The notes beneath the pieces are model-generated. The model worked only from the letters and a program-made list of their open reading frames with translations, had not been told where the DNA came from and ran no database searches. 64,000 bases of DNA, taken from a bacterium YEK0313. GTDB taxonomy: Bacteria > Pseudomonadota > Alphaproteobacteria > Rhizobiales > Phreatobacteraceae. Location of the stretch: the NCBI GenBank assembly GCA_000751295.2, contig CCMO02000001.1, positions 4,554,615-4,618,614 of the forward strand. The letters are read 5' to 3'. The position numbers and the translations under genes were made by a program. Shown here in pieces: positions 1 through 7,932 of this stretch (its first letter is position 1; the number at the start of each line of letters is the position of its first letter).

Positions 1-294
1 GCCTGGCTGGCCGCCGGGCTGCGGCGCCGGCCGGATCTCGTCGTGCTCAATCGGTTCGGCTCGCAGGAACTGGCCGGGAGCGGCCTCGTCGGCGCGCTCG
101 CCGAAGCCATCGAGCGTGACGTGCCTGTACTCATCGCGGTGCCGGAAGCACTCTTCCCGCGCTGGCTCGCGCTCGCGCGCGGCCTTGCCGTGCGGCTCGC
201 CGCCGACCGGGCGAGCCTCGATGCCTGGTGGCGCTCGCTCGGCAAGGCCGGTCCGCAGGTGCCGGGCACGACATTTTGCGGCCGCTTCAAGTAG
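1..294 (+). CDS. DUF2478 family protein, C-terminal part (cut by window edge)
   Basis: The frame is already open at base 1 and ends at TAG 292-294, so only the last 97 residues are visible. Segments such as VVLNRFGSQE and VPVLIAVPE resemble DUF2478, a family with a THEP1-like NTPase fold whose genes commonly sit beside molybdate transport or molybdenum cofactor genes (family knowledge). No nucleotide-binding loop can be seen because the N-terminus is missing. A ModE-like palindrome lies 14 bp after the stop, and a molybdopterin-fold protein follows, which supports a molybdenum context. The biochemical role of DUF2478 is not established. Confidence 0.7.
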   Translation, partial: AWLAAGLRRRPDLVVLNRFGSQELAGSGLVGALAEAIERDVPVLIAVPEALFPRWLALARGLAVRLAADRASLDAWWRSLGKAGPQVPGTTFCGRFK

Positions 295-308
295 CGCGCC
301 GCGCTTGT

Positions 309-342
309 GATCACGCTATATCCAATTGTATATAGCGTGATC
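309..342. promoter_or_regulatory. ModE-like operator palindrome
   Basis: Twelve-base arms ATCACGCTATAT (310-321) and ATATAGCGTGAT (330-341) are exact reverse complements, and the outer pair 309/342 also matches. The 8-base centre contains the palindrome CAATTG. The half-site CGCTATAT is close to the ModE half-site of the form CGNTATAT known from molybdate-responsive promoters. It lies in the gap after a DUF2478 gene and 43 bp before the start chosen for the next gene. It is AT-rich in a GC-rich genome and has no U-tract, so an operator is more likely than a terminator. ModE binding is inferred. Confidence 0.6.
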
Positions 343-384
343 CGCGCCGTCCGCCGTCGGACCGTCGCCAATGGTGAGGCACCG

Positions 385-900
385 ATGCCGTCCCTGATGC
401 CGCTGCCCCGTCGGCTTGCCCTGGCCCTGCTCCTGCTGGTCGCGGCCGGGCCGGCCATGGCCGAGGGTGCCGACGTCGGCAGCCCGGCCGGCCTCGTCGT
501 CCAGGCTGGCGAGGCCGCGCCGCTCACGCTGACACGCGACAGGCTCGCGGCCCTGCCGCAGATCACCCAGCGCGTGACCCAGCGGACCGGTCGGGGCGAG
601 ACGACGGCCGAATGGACCGGTCCCCTGCTCTGGACGGTGCTGACCAGCGCCGGCCTGGTCGACCCGGACAATCACGGCGACCATCCAAAACTGATGGCGC
701 GCATGACCGGTCGGGACGGCTATGCGGTCGTGGTGGCGCTCGCCGAGCTTGCGCCGGACTATCAGGGGCAGCCGATCCTGGTCGCATTGCGCCGCGACGG
801 CACCGACCTGGCGGAAGGCGCGCTGCGCCTCGTCGTGCCGGGCGATGGCCGGGCCGGTCGATCCGTGCGTGATCTCGCCCGCATCACCGTCTCGCGCTGA
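385..900 (+). CDS. Exported molybdopterin-fold (sulfite oxidase-like) domain protein
   Basis: The 171-residue product has an N-terminal signal peptide: Arg-Arg at residues 9-10, a Leu/Ala-rich core and a likely cut after AMA near residue 26. The mature part of about 145 residues has the layout of the oxidoreductase molybdopterin-binding fold, with LTLTRDRLAALPQ, WTGPLLWTVL, a GYAVVVALAEL strand and a final VVPGDGRAGRSVRDL segment. There is no cysteine, so the usual Cys ligand of Mo in sulfite oxidase-type enzymes is absent; a binding or accessory role is possible. The frame is open from a GTG at 307, but that start would put the ModE-like palindrome inside the gene, so ATG 385 is preferred. 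It probably acts in the periplasm. Confidence 0.6.
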   Translation: MPSLMPLPRRLALALLLLVAAGPAMAEGADVGSPAGLVVQAGEAAPLTLTRDRLAALPQITQRVTQRTGRGETTAEWTGPLLWTVLTSAGLVDPDNHGDHPKLMARMTGRDGYAVVVALAELAPDYQGQPILVALRRDGTDLAEGALRLVVPGDGRAGRSVRDLARITVSR

Positions 901-1072
901 GACGCCGGGGCTCCGGGCCGGCGCAGGCTCCGCCCGCCGCGGGCCTGCCGTCGTCACGTCAGGAAAGACAAAGTGATTTGGGATTGATGGCCGACGCGGC
1001 TAGTTGCAGCGCGAGCCATATTCATCCATGCCGCGCGCCGATCCGCCGCGGCCCTTGCGGAAAGACCAAGCC

Positions 1073-2227
1073 ATGACCGAAGCCGCGCCGCTCAGCCCCC
1101 TGCCGTTCATCGATCTCGGCGCCCAGCGCCGACGCCTCGGCGGCGATATCGACGCGGCCATTCTCAAGGTGGTCAACCACGGCGCCTATATCATGGGCCC
1201 CGAGGTCTTCGCGCTGGAGAAGGCGCTGGCCGAGTTCTGCGGCGCGAAGGAGGTCATTTCCTGCGCCAGCGGCACCGACGCCCTCGCCCTGATCCTGATG
1301 GCCAAGGGCGTCAAGCCGGGCGATGCGGTCCTGTGCCCCGCCTTCACCTTTGCGGCCACCGCCGAGGTCGTGGCCTGGGTCGGCGCGACGCCCGTCTTCC
1401 TGGACGTTCACCCCGATACCTTCAACGTCGACGCGGCCTCGCTCGCCGCCGGCGTCAAGACGGCGCGCGAGCGCGGCCTCAATCCGGTCGGCTTCATTCC
1501 GGTCGATCTGTTCGGCCAGCCGGCCGATTACGACGCGCTGGAGCCGATCTGCGCCGAACAGGGCCTCTGGCTCCTGTCGGACGCCGCACAGTCCTTCGGC
1601 GCCACCTACAAGACCCGCAAGGTCGGCACCATCGGCATCGCCACCGCCACCTCGTTCTTCCCCGCCAAACCGCTCGGCTGCTATGGCGATGGCGGCGCGG
1701 TCTTCACCGACGACCCGGAGCTCGCCGCCGTCATGCGCTCGCTGCGCATCCACGGCCAGAACAACGACGACAAATATGACAACCAGCGGATCGGCCTCAA
1801 CGGCCGCATGGACACGATCCAGGCCGCCGTCCTCATCGAGAAGCTGAAGATCTTCGCCGACGAGGTGGCCGCCCGGCAGCGCATCGCCGCCCGCTACAAT
1901 GCCCTGCTCGGCGACATCGTGGACGTGCCTGTCGTGCTCGACGGCCTCACCTCGAGCTGGGCGCAATATACCATCAAGCTGCGCGGCGCAGACCGCGCCA
2001 CGGTCGCGGCACGACTCAAGGCCGAGGGCATTCCCACCGCCATCTATTATCCGCGGCCGCTGAACCAGCAGACCGCCTACAAGCACTATCCGAGCGCCGG
2101 CAACGGCCTGCCGGTCAGCGACCGGCTCGCCGACGAGGTGCTGGCCCTGCCGATGCACCCCTATCTCGACGAAGCGACCCAGGACCGCATCGCCGCGGGC
2201 CTGCGGGCAGCCCTCGCGGCGCGCTGA
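1073..2227 (+). CDS. DegT/DnrJ/EryC1/StrS sugar aminotransferase, WbpE-like
   Basis: PLP-dependent aminotransferase of 384 residues that should transfer an amino group to a keto-sugar nucleotide for surface polysaccharide. Visible are ASGTDAL near 65-71, the PLP-contacting DAAQSFG (Asp170, Gln173) and the Schiff-base lysine K199 in SFFPAKPLGCYGDGGA. The match to WbpE-type enzymes (UDP-2-acetamido-2-deoxy-hexuluronate 3-aminotransferase) extends to FGQPADYDAL and LPMHPYLDEA. The other enzymes of that pathway (WbpA, B, D) are not in the window, so the substrate is uncertain. ATG 1073 fits the family N-terminus; the frame is open from 1004 but the extra residues look non-coding. A phosphoglycosyltransferase and an epimerase follow. 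Confidence 0.85.
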   Translation: MTEAAPLSPLPFIDLGAQRRRLGGDIDAAILKVVNHGAYIMGPEVFALEKALAEFCGAKEVISCASGTDALALILMAKGVKPGDAVLCPAFTFAATAEVVAWVGATPVFLDVHPDTFNVDAASLAAGVKTARERGLNPVGFIPVDLFGQPADYDALEPICAEQGLWLLSDAAQSFGATYKTRKVGTIGIATATSFFPAKPLGCYGDGGAVFTDDPELAAVMRSLRIHGQNNDDKYDNQRIGLNGRMDTIQAAVLIEKLKIFADEVAARQRIAARYNALLGDIVDVPVVLDGLTSSWAQYTIKLRGADRATVAARLKAEGIPTAIYYPRPLNQQTAYKHYPSAGNGLPVSDRLADEVLALPMHPYLDEATQDRIAAGLRAALAAR

Positions 2228-2341
2228 CCTCCCGGCCGCCGGCGCGGCGCTTGCCGCGCTGCGCCGGCGCGGCTATGCGGATGGCTCGTTCGAAGGCTCA
2301 AGGTCGAAGGGCTTACGGTCATCACCGCCACCTCCCCCGCC

Positions 2342-3370
2342 ATGTCTCCGCTCCTCGCGATCGTGCTGGCAGCATGCGCTGCCGCCGCCCTCGCATGGCT
2401 CGCGATCGCGCTGACACGGCCGCTGATGGTCAAGCTCGCGCTCGCGCGTCCAAATGGCCGCTCCTCGCATCGCGAGCCCATCCCGCAGGGCGCCGGCGTC
2501 GGCCTCATGGCGGCGCTCATCGCCATCGCCCTGGGCGCCACAGGCCTTGCCTCGGGCATGGACCGCAGCCTCGTCTTCCTCGCCGCTGCGGCCCTCGGCC
2601 TCACCGCGCTCGGCCTGGTCGACGACATCTGGCCATTGCGCTGGCGGCTGAAGCTCGTCCTGCAGATCCTGTTCTGCCTCCTGGCGGTGGCCGGGCTGCC
2701 GTCCTCGCTGCGGCTCCTGCCGCTCGACGGCCTCTACTGGCCCGAGCGCGCGGTCATGACCGTCGCGCTCGTCGCAATGGTCAATATCGTCAACTTCATC
2801 GACGGGATCGACGAGATCACCGCAGGGCACTGCGCCCCGGCCCTCGCCGCGGCGGCCCTGGCCGGAGCCCTGTCGCTCGCCGGTCCGACGACCGGCCTGA
2901 CGGCGGCCGCAGGGCTCGGCGCCGTGGCCGGCTTCTGGCTCTGGAACCGGCACCCCGCACGCATCTTCCTTGGCGATGCCGGCAGCCAGCGCCGCGGCCT
3001 GGTGGTCGGCTGGCTCGCGCTGCGCCTGAGCGCCGAGGGCGCCCTGGCCGCCGGCCTGCTGATCGTGCTCTACCCCGTGACCGATGCGACGATCACGCTG
3101 GCTGGCCGGCTCATGCGCGGCTGCAACATTGCCGAACCGCATCGCGACCACGGCTATCAGCGCGCGGTCGACAGCGGCGTGGCGGTGCGACGTGTCTCGG
3201 CGGTCGTCGCGCTGATCTCCGCCGCGACCGCGGTGCTCGCGCTCGTCGCCCTTGCCGCGCCCTATCCTGCCGTCCAGGTTCTGGCTCTGGCCATCGGCCT
3301 CTGCTGGACGGTGCTGCCGGTCCTCGGCTGGCAGCGCCGGCGGCCTGCAGCGGCGGCATCCCGGCCGTGA
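2342..3370 (+). CDS. Polyprenyl-phosphate sugar-1-phosphate transferase (WecA/WbpL, GT4/MraY family)
   Basis: Integral membrane enzyme of 342 residues expected to move a sugar-1-phosphate from a UDP-sugar onto undecaprenyl phosphate, the first step of O-antigen or capsule repeat synthesis. It has about ten hydrophobic segments and the family acidic motifs: DDIWPLRW (Asp94, Asp95), NFIDGID (151-157) and FLGDAGS, then a late HRDHGYQR loop. Its stop overlaps the GTG start of the epimerase gene in a GTGA junction, so the two are probably co-translated. A similar gene pair (wbpL with wbpV) is known from Pseudomonas O-antigen loci. The sugar specificity cannot be read from the sequence. Confidence 0.85.
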   Translation: MSPLLAIVLAACAAAALAWLAIALTRPLMVKLALARPNGRSSHREPIPQGAGVGLMAALIAIALGATGLASGMDRSLVFLAAAALGLTALGLVDDIWPLRWRLKLVLQILFCLLAVAGLPSSLRLLPLDGLYWPERAVMTVALVAMVNIVNFIDGIDEITAGHCAPALAAAALAGALSLAGPTTGLTAAAGLGAVAGFWLWNRHPARIFLGDAGSQRRGLVVGWLALRLSAEGALAAGLLIVLYPVTDATITLAGRLMRGCNIAEPHRDHGYQRAVDSGVAVRRVSAVVALISAATAVLALVALAAPYPAVQVLALAIGLCWTVLPVLGWQRRRPAAAASRP

Positions 3371-4302
3371 AGGTCCTGGTCACCGGCGCAAGCGGCTTCG
3401 TCGGCCGGACGATCGCCGGCTATCTGGCGGAGCAGGGCCATGCCGTATCGGCCTGCGCCCGCGATCCCGCCGCGCTGGCCGTTGCGCCCGGCATCACGCC
3501 GCGAGCGCTGCCGGACCTCGAAGGCGACGTCGACTGGCGCCCGCTGCTGGCGGAGATCGATGCGGTGGTCCACGCGGCGGGCCTTGCCCATCAGCCGGCC
3601 GGCACGGACGAGGCGCGCATGATGCGCGTCAACGCCGAGGCCGCCGCCCGCCTGGCCGCGGCCGCCGCGGCTGCCGGCATCGGCCGCTTCGTCCTGATCT
3701 CCTCGATCCGGGCCATGACCGGGCCGACGGCGCCGGCGGCCCTGACCGAGGCCGACCCGGCCCGGCCGACCGACGCCTATGGGCGCTCCAAGCTCGCCGG
3801 CGAACGGCTGGTGCGCGACGCGCTCGGCACAGCCGTCGTGCTGAGGCCGACCGTCGTTCATGGCGCCGGCGCCAAGGCCAATATGGCGAAGCTCGCGCGG
3901 CTTGCCCGCCTGCCCCTGCCGCTGCCGATCGGCAGCCTCGCCGGCCGGCGCTCGCTGGTCTCGGATCGCAATCTCGCCGCTGCGGCGGCCTTCGCCCTGA
4001 TGGACGAGAGGACGCGGGGCGGCCTGTTCCACGTCACCGACGGCGAGGCGCTGACCGTGCCGGCCATGATCGCCGCCATGCGCCGGTCGCTCGGCCGGGC
4101 AGCCGGCACGTTCGGCCTGCCGGCCGGGCTCGATGCGCGGCTGGTTCGGCTGCTCCTCCCCGGCCTCTACGATCAGCTCGGCCGCGACCTGGTCGCCGAC
4201 GATGCGAAGCTCGTCGCCGCCGGCTGGACGCCGGTCGAAACGAGCGCGGCCGGCCTCGCTCGGCTCGTGCAGGCCGCGTCGGGCCGTCAGACCCGCTTGT
4301 AG
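3367..4302 (+). CDS. NAD-dependent epimerase/dehydratase (WbpV/GalE-like)
   Basis: Extended short-chain dehydrogenase of 311 residues starting at GTG, which overlaps the upstream stop by 4 bases. The Rossmann motif TGASGFVG is at 6-13. The active site is Ser112/Ser113 with Tyr138 and Lys142 in YGRSK. It should interconvert or oxidise a UDP-linked N-acetylhexosamine for the same polysaccharide as its neighbours. The last 16 bases (4287-4302) overlap the end of the convergent manC gene. No terminator fits between the two, so read-through or antisense pairing at the 3' ends is likely. Confidence 0.8.
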   Translation: MKVLVTGASGFVGRTIAGYLAEQGHAVSACARDPAALAVAPGITPRALPDLEGDVDWRPLLAEIDAVVHAAGLAHQPAGTDEARMMRVNAEAAARLAAAAAAAGIGRFVLISSIRAMTGPTAPAALTEADPARPTDAYGRSKLAGERLVRDALGTAVVLRPTVVHGAGAKANMAKLARLARLPLPLPIGSLAGRRSLVSDRNLAAAAAFALMDERTRGGLFHVTDGEALTVPAMIAAMRRSLGRAAGTFGLPAGLDARLVRLLLPGLYDQLGRDLVADDAKLVAAGWTPVETSAAGLARLVQAASGRQTRL

Positions 4303-5723
4303 TCGTCCTGCGAGCGGACGATGTCGTCCTCGCCGAGATAGCTGCCCGACTGCACCTCGATGAGCTCGAGGTCGATGCGGCCGTGATTGGTCAGGCGGTG
4401 CCAGGCGCCGAGCGGGATGTAGACGCTCTCGTTCTCGCGCACGAGCTTCTCGACGCCGTCGATCTCGACCGTCGCCGTGCCGGTCACCACCACCCAATGC
4501 TCCGAGCGGTGGAAATGCTTCTGCAGCGACAGGCGCGCGCCCGGCTTGACCACGATCCGCTTGACCTGGAAGCGGGTGCCGCGGTCGACCCCCTCATAGG
4601 ATCCCCAGGGGCGCAGCACCTTGCGGTGCTCGTCGGCAAGGCGCCGCGTCGTCTCGTCGGCGCGCAGATCGCCGACCAGCGTCTTCAGGTCGCCGGCGAC
4701 GTCGCGGCGCGCGACCAGCACCGCATCCTTGGTCGCGACCACCACAATGTCCTCGAGCCCGATGACGGCGGTGTGCACCTCTTCGCTCGCCACGAAGACG
4801 TTGCGCGCGCCGATCAGCGATACCGCGCCGCGGGCGGCATTGCCGTCCGCATCCTTGGGCGAGATCTCCCAGAGCGCGTTCCAGGAGCCGAGATCCGACC
4901 AGGCATAGTCGGCGGCGATCACCGCCGCACGGTCGGTCCGCTCCATGACGGCGTAGTCGACCGATTTCGCCGGCGAAGCGGCGAACAGCTCGCGGTCGAT
5001 CCGCTCGAAGCTGATGCCGCCGGCTTCGTCGCGCGCGATGGCGGTGGCGACCTTGGCCGCCGCTGCGGCAATCTCCGGCTCGAACCGCTTCAGTTCACCG
5101 AGGAAGACGTCGGCGCGAAACAGGAAATTGCCGGAATTCCAGAGATAGCCCTCCGCGACAAAGCGCGTCGCGGTCTCGGCATCGGGCTTTTCCACGAAGG
5201 CGGCGACCATATTGACCCGCCCGTCCATGGTTGCGCCGGGCCGGATATAGCCATAGCCGGTCGCCGGCTGCGTCGGCCTGATGCCGAAGGTGACGAGCGC
5301 GCCCGCCTGGGCCGCGTCGAGACCGGCGGCGGCGGTCGCCGTGAAGGCCTGGGGATCGGTGACGAGGTGATCGGCGGCGAGCACCAGCATGACCGCATCC
5401 GGGTCCCTTTGCCGCAGCAGCTCGGCCGCAACCGCGATGGCCGGTCCGGAATCCCGCCGCATCGGTTCGAGCACGATCCGGCCGGCAACGCCCGCCCGGG
5501 TCAGCTGGTCGGCGACGAGAAAACGGAAATCCTCGCCGGTGACCACCATCGGCTCGGCGAAGACCGAACGGTCGGAGACACGCGCCAGGGTATCCTCGAA
5601 CGTCGACCGGTCGCCGAGCAGCGGCAGGAACTGTTTCGGGTGGGCTTCGCGGGATGCCGGCCAGAGCCGCGTGCCGGCGCCGCCGGAAAGGATGACCGGT
5701 ACGATGCGTGTCTCACCCGACAT
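4287..5723 (-). CDS. manC: Mannose-1-phosphate guanylyltransferase / mannose-6-phosphate isomerase (type II)
   Basis: Bifunctional enzyme of 478 residues that makes GDP-mannose from mannose-1-phosphate and GTP and isomerises fructose-6-phosphate. The nucleotidyltransferase signature GGAGTRLWPASR is at 14-25 with PKQF at 29-32, and a FVEKP motif near 180. The C-terminal cupin carries the isomerase signature around QKHFHRSEHW. ATG 5723 is preferred over the in-frame ATG at 5771 because AGAAGGG lies about 10 bases upstream and it gives the usual family length. It supplies GDP-mannose or derived sugars for the polysaccharide. It overlaps the convergent epimerase gene by 16 bases. Confidence 0.92.
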   Translation of the reverse strand: MSGETRIVPVILSGGAGTRLWPASREAHPKQFLPLLGDRSTFEDTLARVSDRSVFAEPMVVTGEDFRFLVADQLTRAGVAGRIVLEPMRRDSGPAIAVAAELLRQRDPDAVMLVLAADHLVTDPQAFTATAAAGLDAAQAGALVTFGIRPTQPATGYGYIRPGATMDGRVNMVAAFVEKPDAETATRFVAEGYLWNSGNFLFRADVFLGELKRFEPEIAAAAAKVATAIARDEAGGISFERIDRELFAASPAKSVDYAVMERTDRAAVIAADYAWSDLGSWNALWEISPKDADGNAARGAVSLIGARNVFVASEEVHTAVIGLEDIVVVATKDAVLVARRDVAGDLKTLVGDLRADETTRRLADEHRKVLRPWGSYEGVDRGTRFQVKRIVVKPGARLSLQKHFHRSEHWVVVTGTATVEIDGVEKLVRENESVYIPLGAWHRLTNHGRIDLELIEVQSGSYLGEDDIVRSQDDYKRV

Positions 5724-5848
5724 GGTGTCCGAACCCTTCTGCGACGCCGCCGCGCCCATGATCTCGTCCATGCGCTAGCTGCAACGGGGCCCCCGCGCCA
5801 GCCAAATTCGCTAAAATGGTCAACATGTCCACGCCGTGCCGTCACCCG

Positions 5849-7156
5849 TCAGGCCGCCGGCGCCGCGAGCGACGGCCGGTAGAACGCCGTCTGCCGTGTC
5901 GCGGCCTGATAGGCCGCGACCAACAGCACCACATAGGCCGACATGAAGACCGTATTCATCTGATCGTGGCTGAAGATCAGGTTGGTCATGCCGAAAATGG
6001 CATAGCCGCCGGACAGCATGATCGCGAAGGCGACCCGATCGCGGTAGCGGTCGTCGCGGACCGAGCCGACCGCGATGATGATCGGAGCGGCGAGCACGGC
6101 CAGCAGCGCGACCAGGCCGACGAGGCCGCGGCCGACGGCCGTCGTGATGAACTCGTTGTGCAGGTGCCGGTAGGGCGGCACGTCGAAGCCGTTCTTGGCG
6201 GCGCGCCGGCGCACCTCGCTCACCGCGTTCTGGCTGCCATAGCCGAGCACCGGCCGGGACAGGAAGGCTTCCGCGCCGTAGGTCCACAGGATCGCCCGGT
6301 GGGCCGTGCTCGGATCGCGGCTGTTCATGGCCTCGCCGTCGGCGAGTGATGAGCGCAGCTCGACGAAGCGGTCGGACACCTTGGCGATGAGGCCGAGCCC
6401 GCCGACCGCCGCGCCGACCAGCACCAGGGCGAGGACGGTCATGCCGGTGCGGCGGCGGATGATCGGCCAGAGATAGACGCCGAGCGCCAGCACGATCAGT
6501 GGCAGGGCGAGCAGCGCGCCGCGCGTCTGCGACAGGAGGCAGGCGCCGAGACCGGCCGCCGAGGCGACGATCGCGAAGACCTTGTGCGGCCGCGACAGCC
6601 TGGAAAAGCCGATCAGCGACAATCCCGCGGCGAGAATCGCGACATCGCCGAAGGGGATGGCATTGGCCATGCCGGCGGTCGGGCGGCTGCGGCCGAACAC
6701 GAAAGCCTCGATGCTGGCGAAGATCAGGGCCGAGATCGCACCCGCGCGGATGCCGTGGAGGAAGAGATCGAAGACGTCGATCCGCGGCGTCTGGACCATG
6801 GCGCCGACCAGGACCAGGAACAGCAGGAAGTGGATCGTCGTGCCGACGTCGAGCAGGCCCATCAGCCGGTTCGGGAACAGGACCGGCGAGAGCACGGCGA
6901 CGGCAAAATAGGCGAGCGCCACCGTGCAGCCGAAGGCCGTCTCGCGCGGCCAGACCCATCGTACCCGGCCGGCCCCCCAGAGGATGCCGACATAGGCCGC
7001 GCCGATGAAGAACCAGAGGGTTGCCACGCTGCCGAGCGGCAGCGGCAGGAAGCCGAGCAGCGGCGCAAACAGGAAGGCGGCACGATTGGGATCGTCGAAG
7101 GTCGCCCGGACCCAGGCGGCGGCGCGCGAGGCGAAGGAAGGCGTCGGCCGATCCAT
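5849..7156 (-). CDS. O-antigen ligase / polymerase family membrane protein (Wzy_C)
   Basis: Membrane protein of 435 residues with about ten hydrophobic helices. It contains the Wzy_C hallmark of a large periplasmic loop followed by HLHNEFITTAVGRGLVG. Proteins of this family polymerise O-units (Wzy) or ligate polysaccharide to lipid A-core (WaaL). The two cannot be separated by sequence alone. It is encoded just upstream of manC on the same strand, with a 125-bp gap, and next to the lipid A locus, which fits either role. Confidence 0.8.
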   Translation of the reverse strand: MDRPTPSFASRAAAWVRATFDDPNRAAFLFAPLLGFLPLPLGSVATLWFFIGAAYVGILWGAGRVRWVWPRETAFGCTVALAYFAVAVLSPVLFPNRLMGLLDVGTTIHFLLFLVLVGAMVQTPRIDVFDLFLHGIRAGAISALIFASIEAFVFGRSRPTAGMANAIPFGDVAILAAGLSLIGFSRLSRPHKVFAIVASAAGLGACLLSQTRGALLALPLIVLALGVYLWPIIRRRTGMTVLALVLVGAAVGGLGLIAKVSDRFVELRSSLADGEAMNSRDPSTAHRAILWTYGAEAFLSRPVLGYGSQNAVSEVRRRAAKNGFDVPPYRHLHNEFITTAVGRGLVGLVALLAVLAAPIIIAVGSVRDDRYRDRVAFAIMLSGGYAIFGMTNLIFSHDQMNTVFMSAYVVLLVAAYQAATRQTAFYRPSLAAPAA

Positions 7157-7182
7157 CTGTGTTCAACCCGCCGCAGCGCCCG

Positions 7183-7932
7183 TCAGCGCGACAATCCCAT
7201 GGATGCCGTCAGTCCACCGTCCATGGTCAGGGTGGCCCCGGTCAGATAGCCGGCCAGCGGCGACATGAGATAGGCCACGAGGCCGCCGATCTCCTCCGGC
7301 CGGGCAAACCGGCCGGCCGGAATCTGGCTCTCCATCTTGTCGCGATAATCGGCATATTTCGCCATCATATCGGTATCGACGAAGCCCGGAGCGACGATAT
7401 TGACGCTCACGCCGCGCTTGGCGCTTTCGATGGCCAGCGTCCGGCAATAGGCCGCGAGCGCGGCCTTCGAGGCGCCGTAGGCGGCATTGCCCTGGTTCGA
7501 CCGCTCGGCGGTGACCGACCCGATCGCGACGATCCGCCCGGAACGGGCGCGCATCATCGGCCGGACCAGCGCGGAGACGAGCCGGGTGAAGGCGAAGAAG
7601 TTGATCTGCATCACCGTCTCGGCCTTGCCCTGGTCCATGACCGCGGCGAGCTGGTCGTAGGGCTGGCCGGCATTGTGGACGAGCCCGTAATAAGCGTCCT
7701 GCTCGGCGAGCTCGGCAGCGAAATCCTCGACCGCCTGCTTGTCGGCCAGGTCGACGCTGCGGATCGCGACATCGCGGCCCGGATGCGCCGCGCGGATCTC
7801 GGCGGCCAGGGCCTCGGCCGCCTCTCCCGAGGAGCGGACCGTGAAGGTGACGTCGTGCCCGGCCTCGGCGAGGGCGCGGACGATCGCCGCCCCCATCCCC
7901 TTGGCGCCGCCGGTGACCAGGACGCGTCCCAT
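7183..7932 (-). CDS. Short-chain dehydrogenase, FabG-like 3-oxoacyl-ACP reductase of the VLCFA locus
   Basis: Classical SDR of 249 residues. The cofactor motif TGGAKGMG is at 7-14, NAG at 87-89, and the catalytic Ser139, Tyr152 and Lys156 lie in AYGASKAAL. The C-terminus LTMDGGLTASM is typical of FabG-type reductases. Its ATG shares one base with the stop of fabF1XL (TGATG), so it is probably translationally coupled to the ketosynthase and reduces the beta-ketoacyl-AcpXL it makes. The best-known rhizobial acpXL-lpxXL clusters do not, as far as I recall, name an SDR as a core member. Confidence 0.8.
   Translation of the reverse strand: MGRVLVTGGAKGMGAAIVRALAEAGHDVTFTVRSSGEAAEALAAEIRAAHPGRDVAIRSVDLADKQAVEDFAAELAEQDAYYGLVHNAGQPYDQLAAVMDQGKAETVMQINFFAFTRLVSALVRPMMRARSGRIVAIGSVTAERSNQGNAAYGASKAALAAYCRTLAIESAKRGVSVNIVAPGFVDTDMMAKYADYRDKMESQIPAGRFARPEEIGGLVAYLMSPLAGYLTGATLTMDGGLTASMGLSR

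Noticed and set aside
307..384. N-terminal extension from GTG 307 for the molybdopterin-fold protein
   Set aside because: It would place the ModE-like palindrome inside the coding region and hide the signal peptide behind 26 residues.
3252..5882. Open frame of 876 codons spanning the epimerase and antisense to manC
   Set aside because: It covers two recognised genes in other frames and shows no conserved motif.
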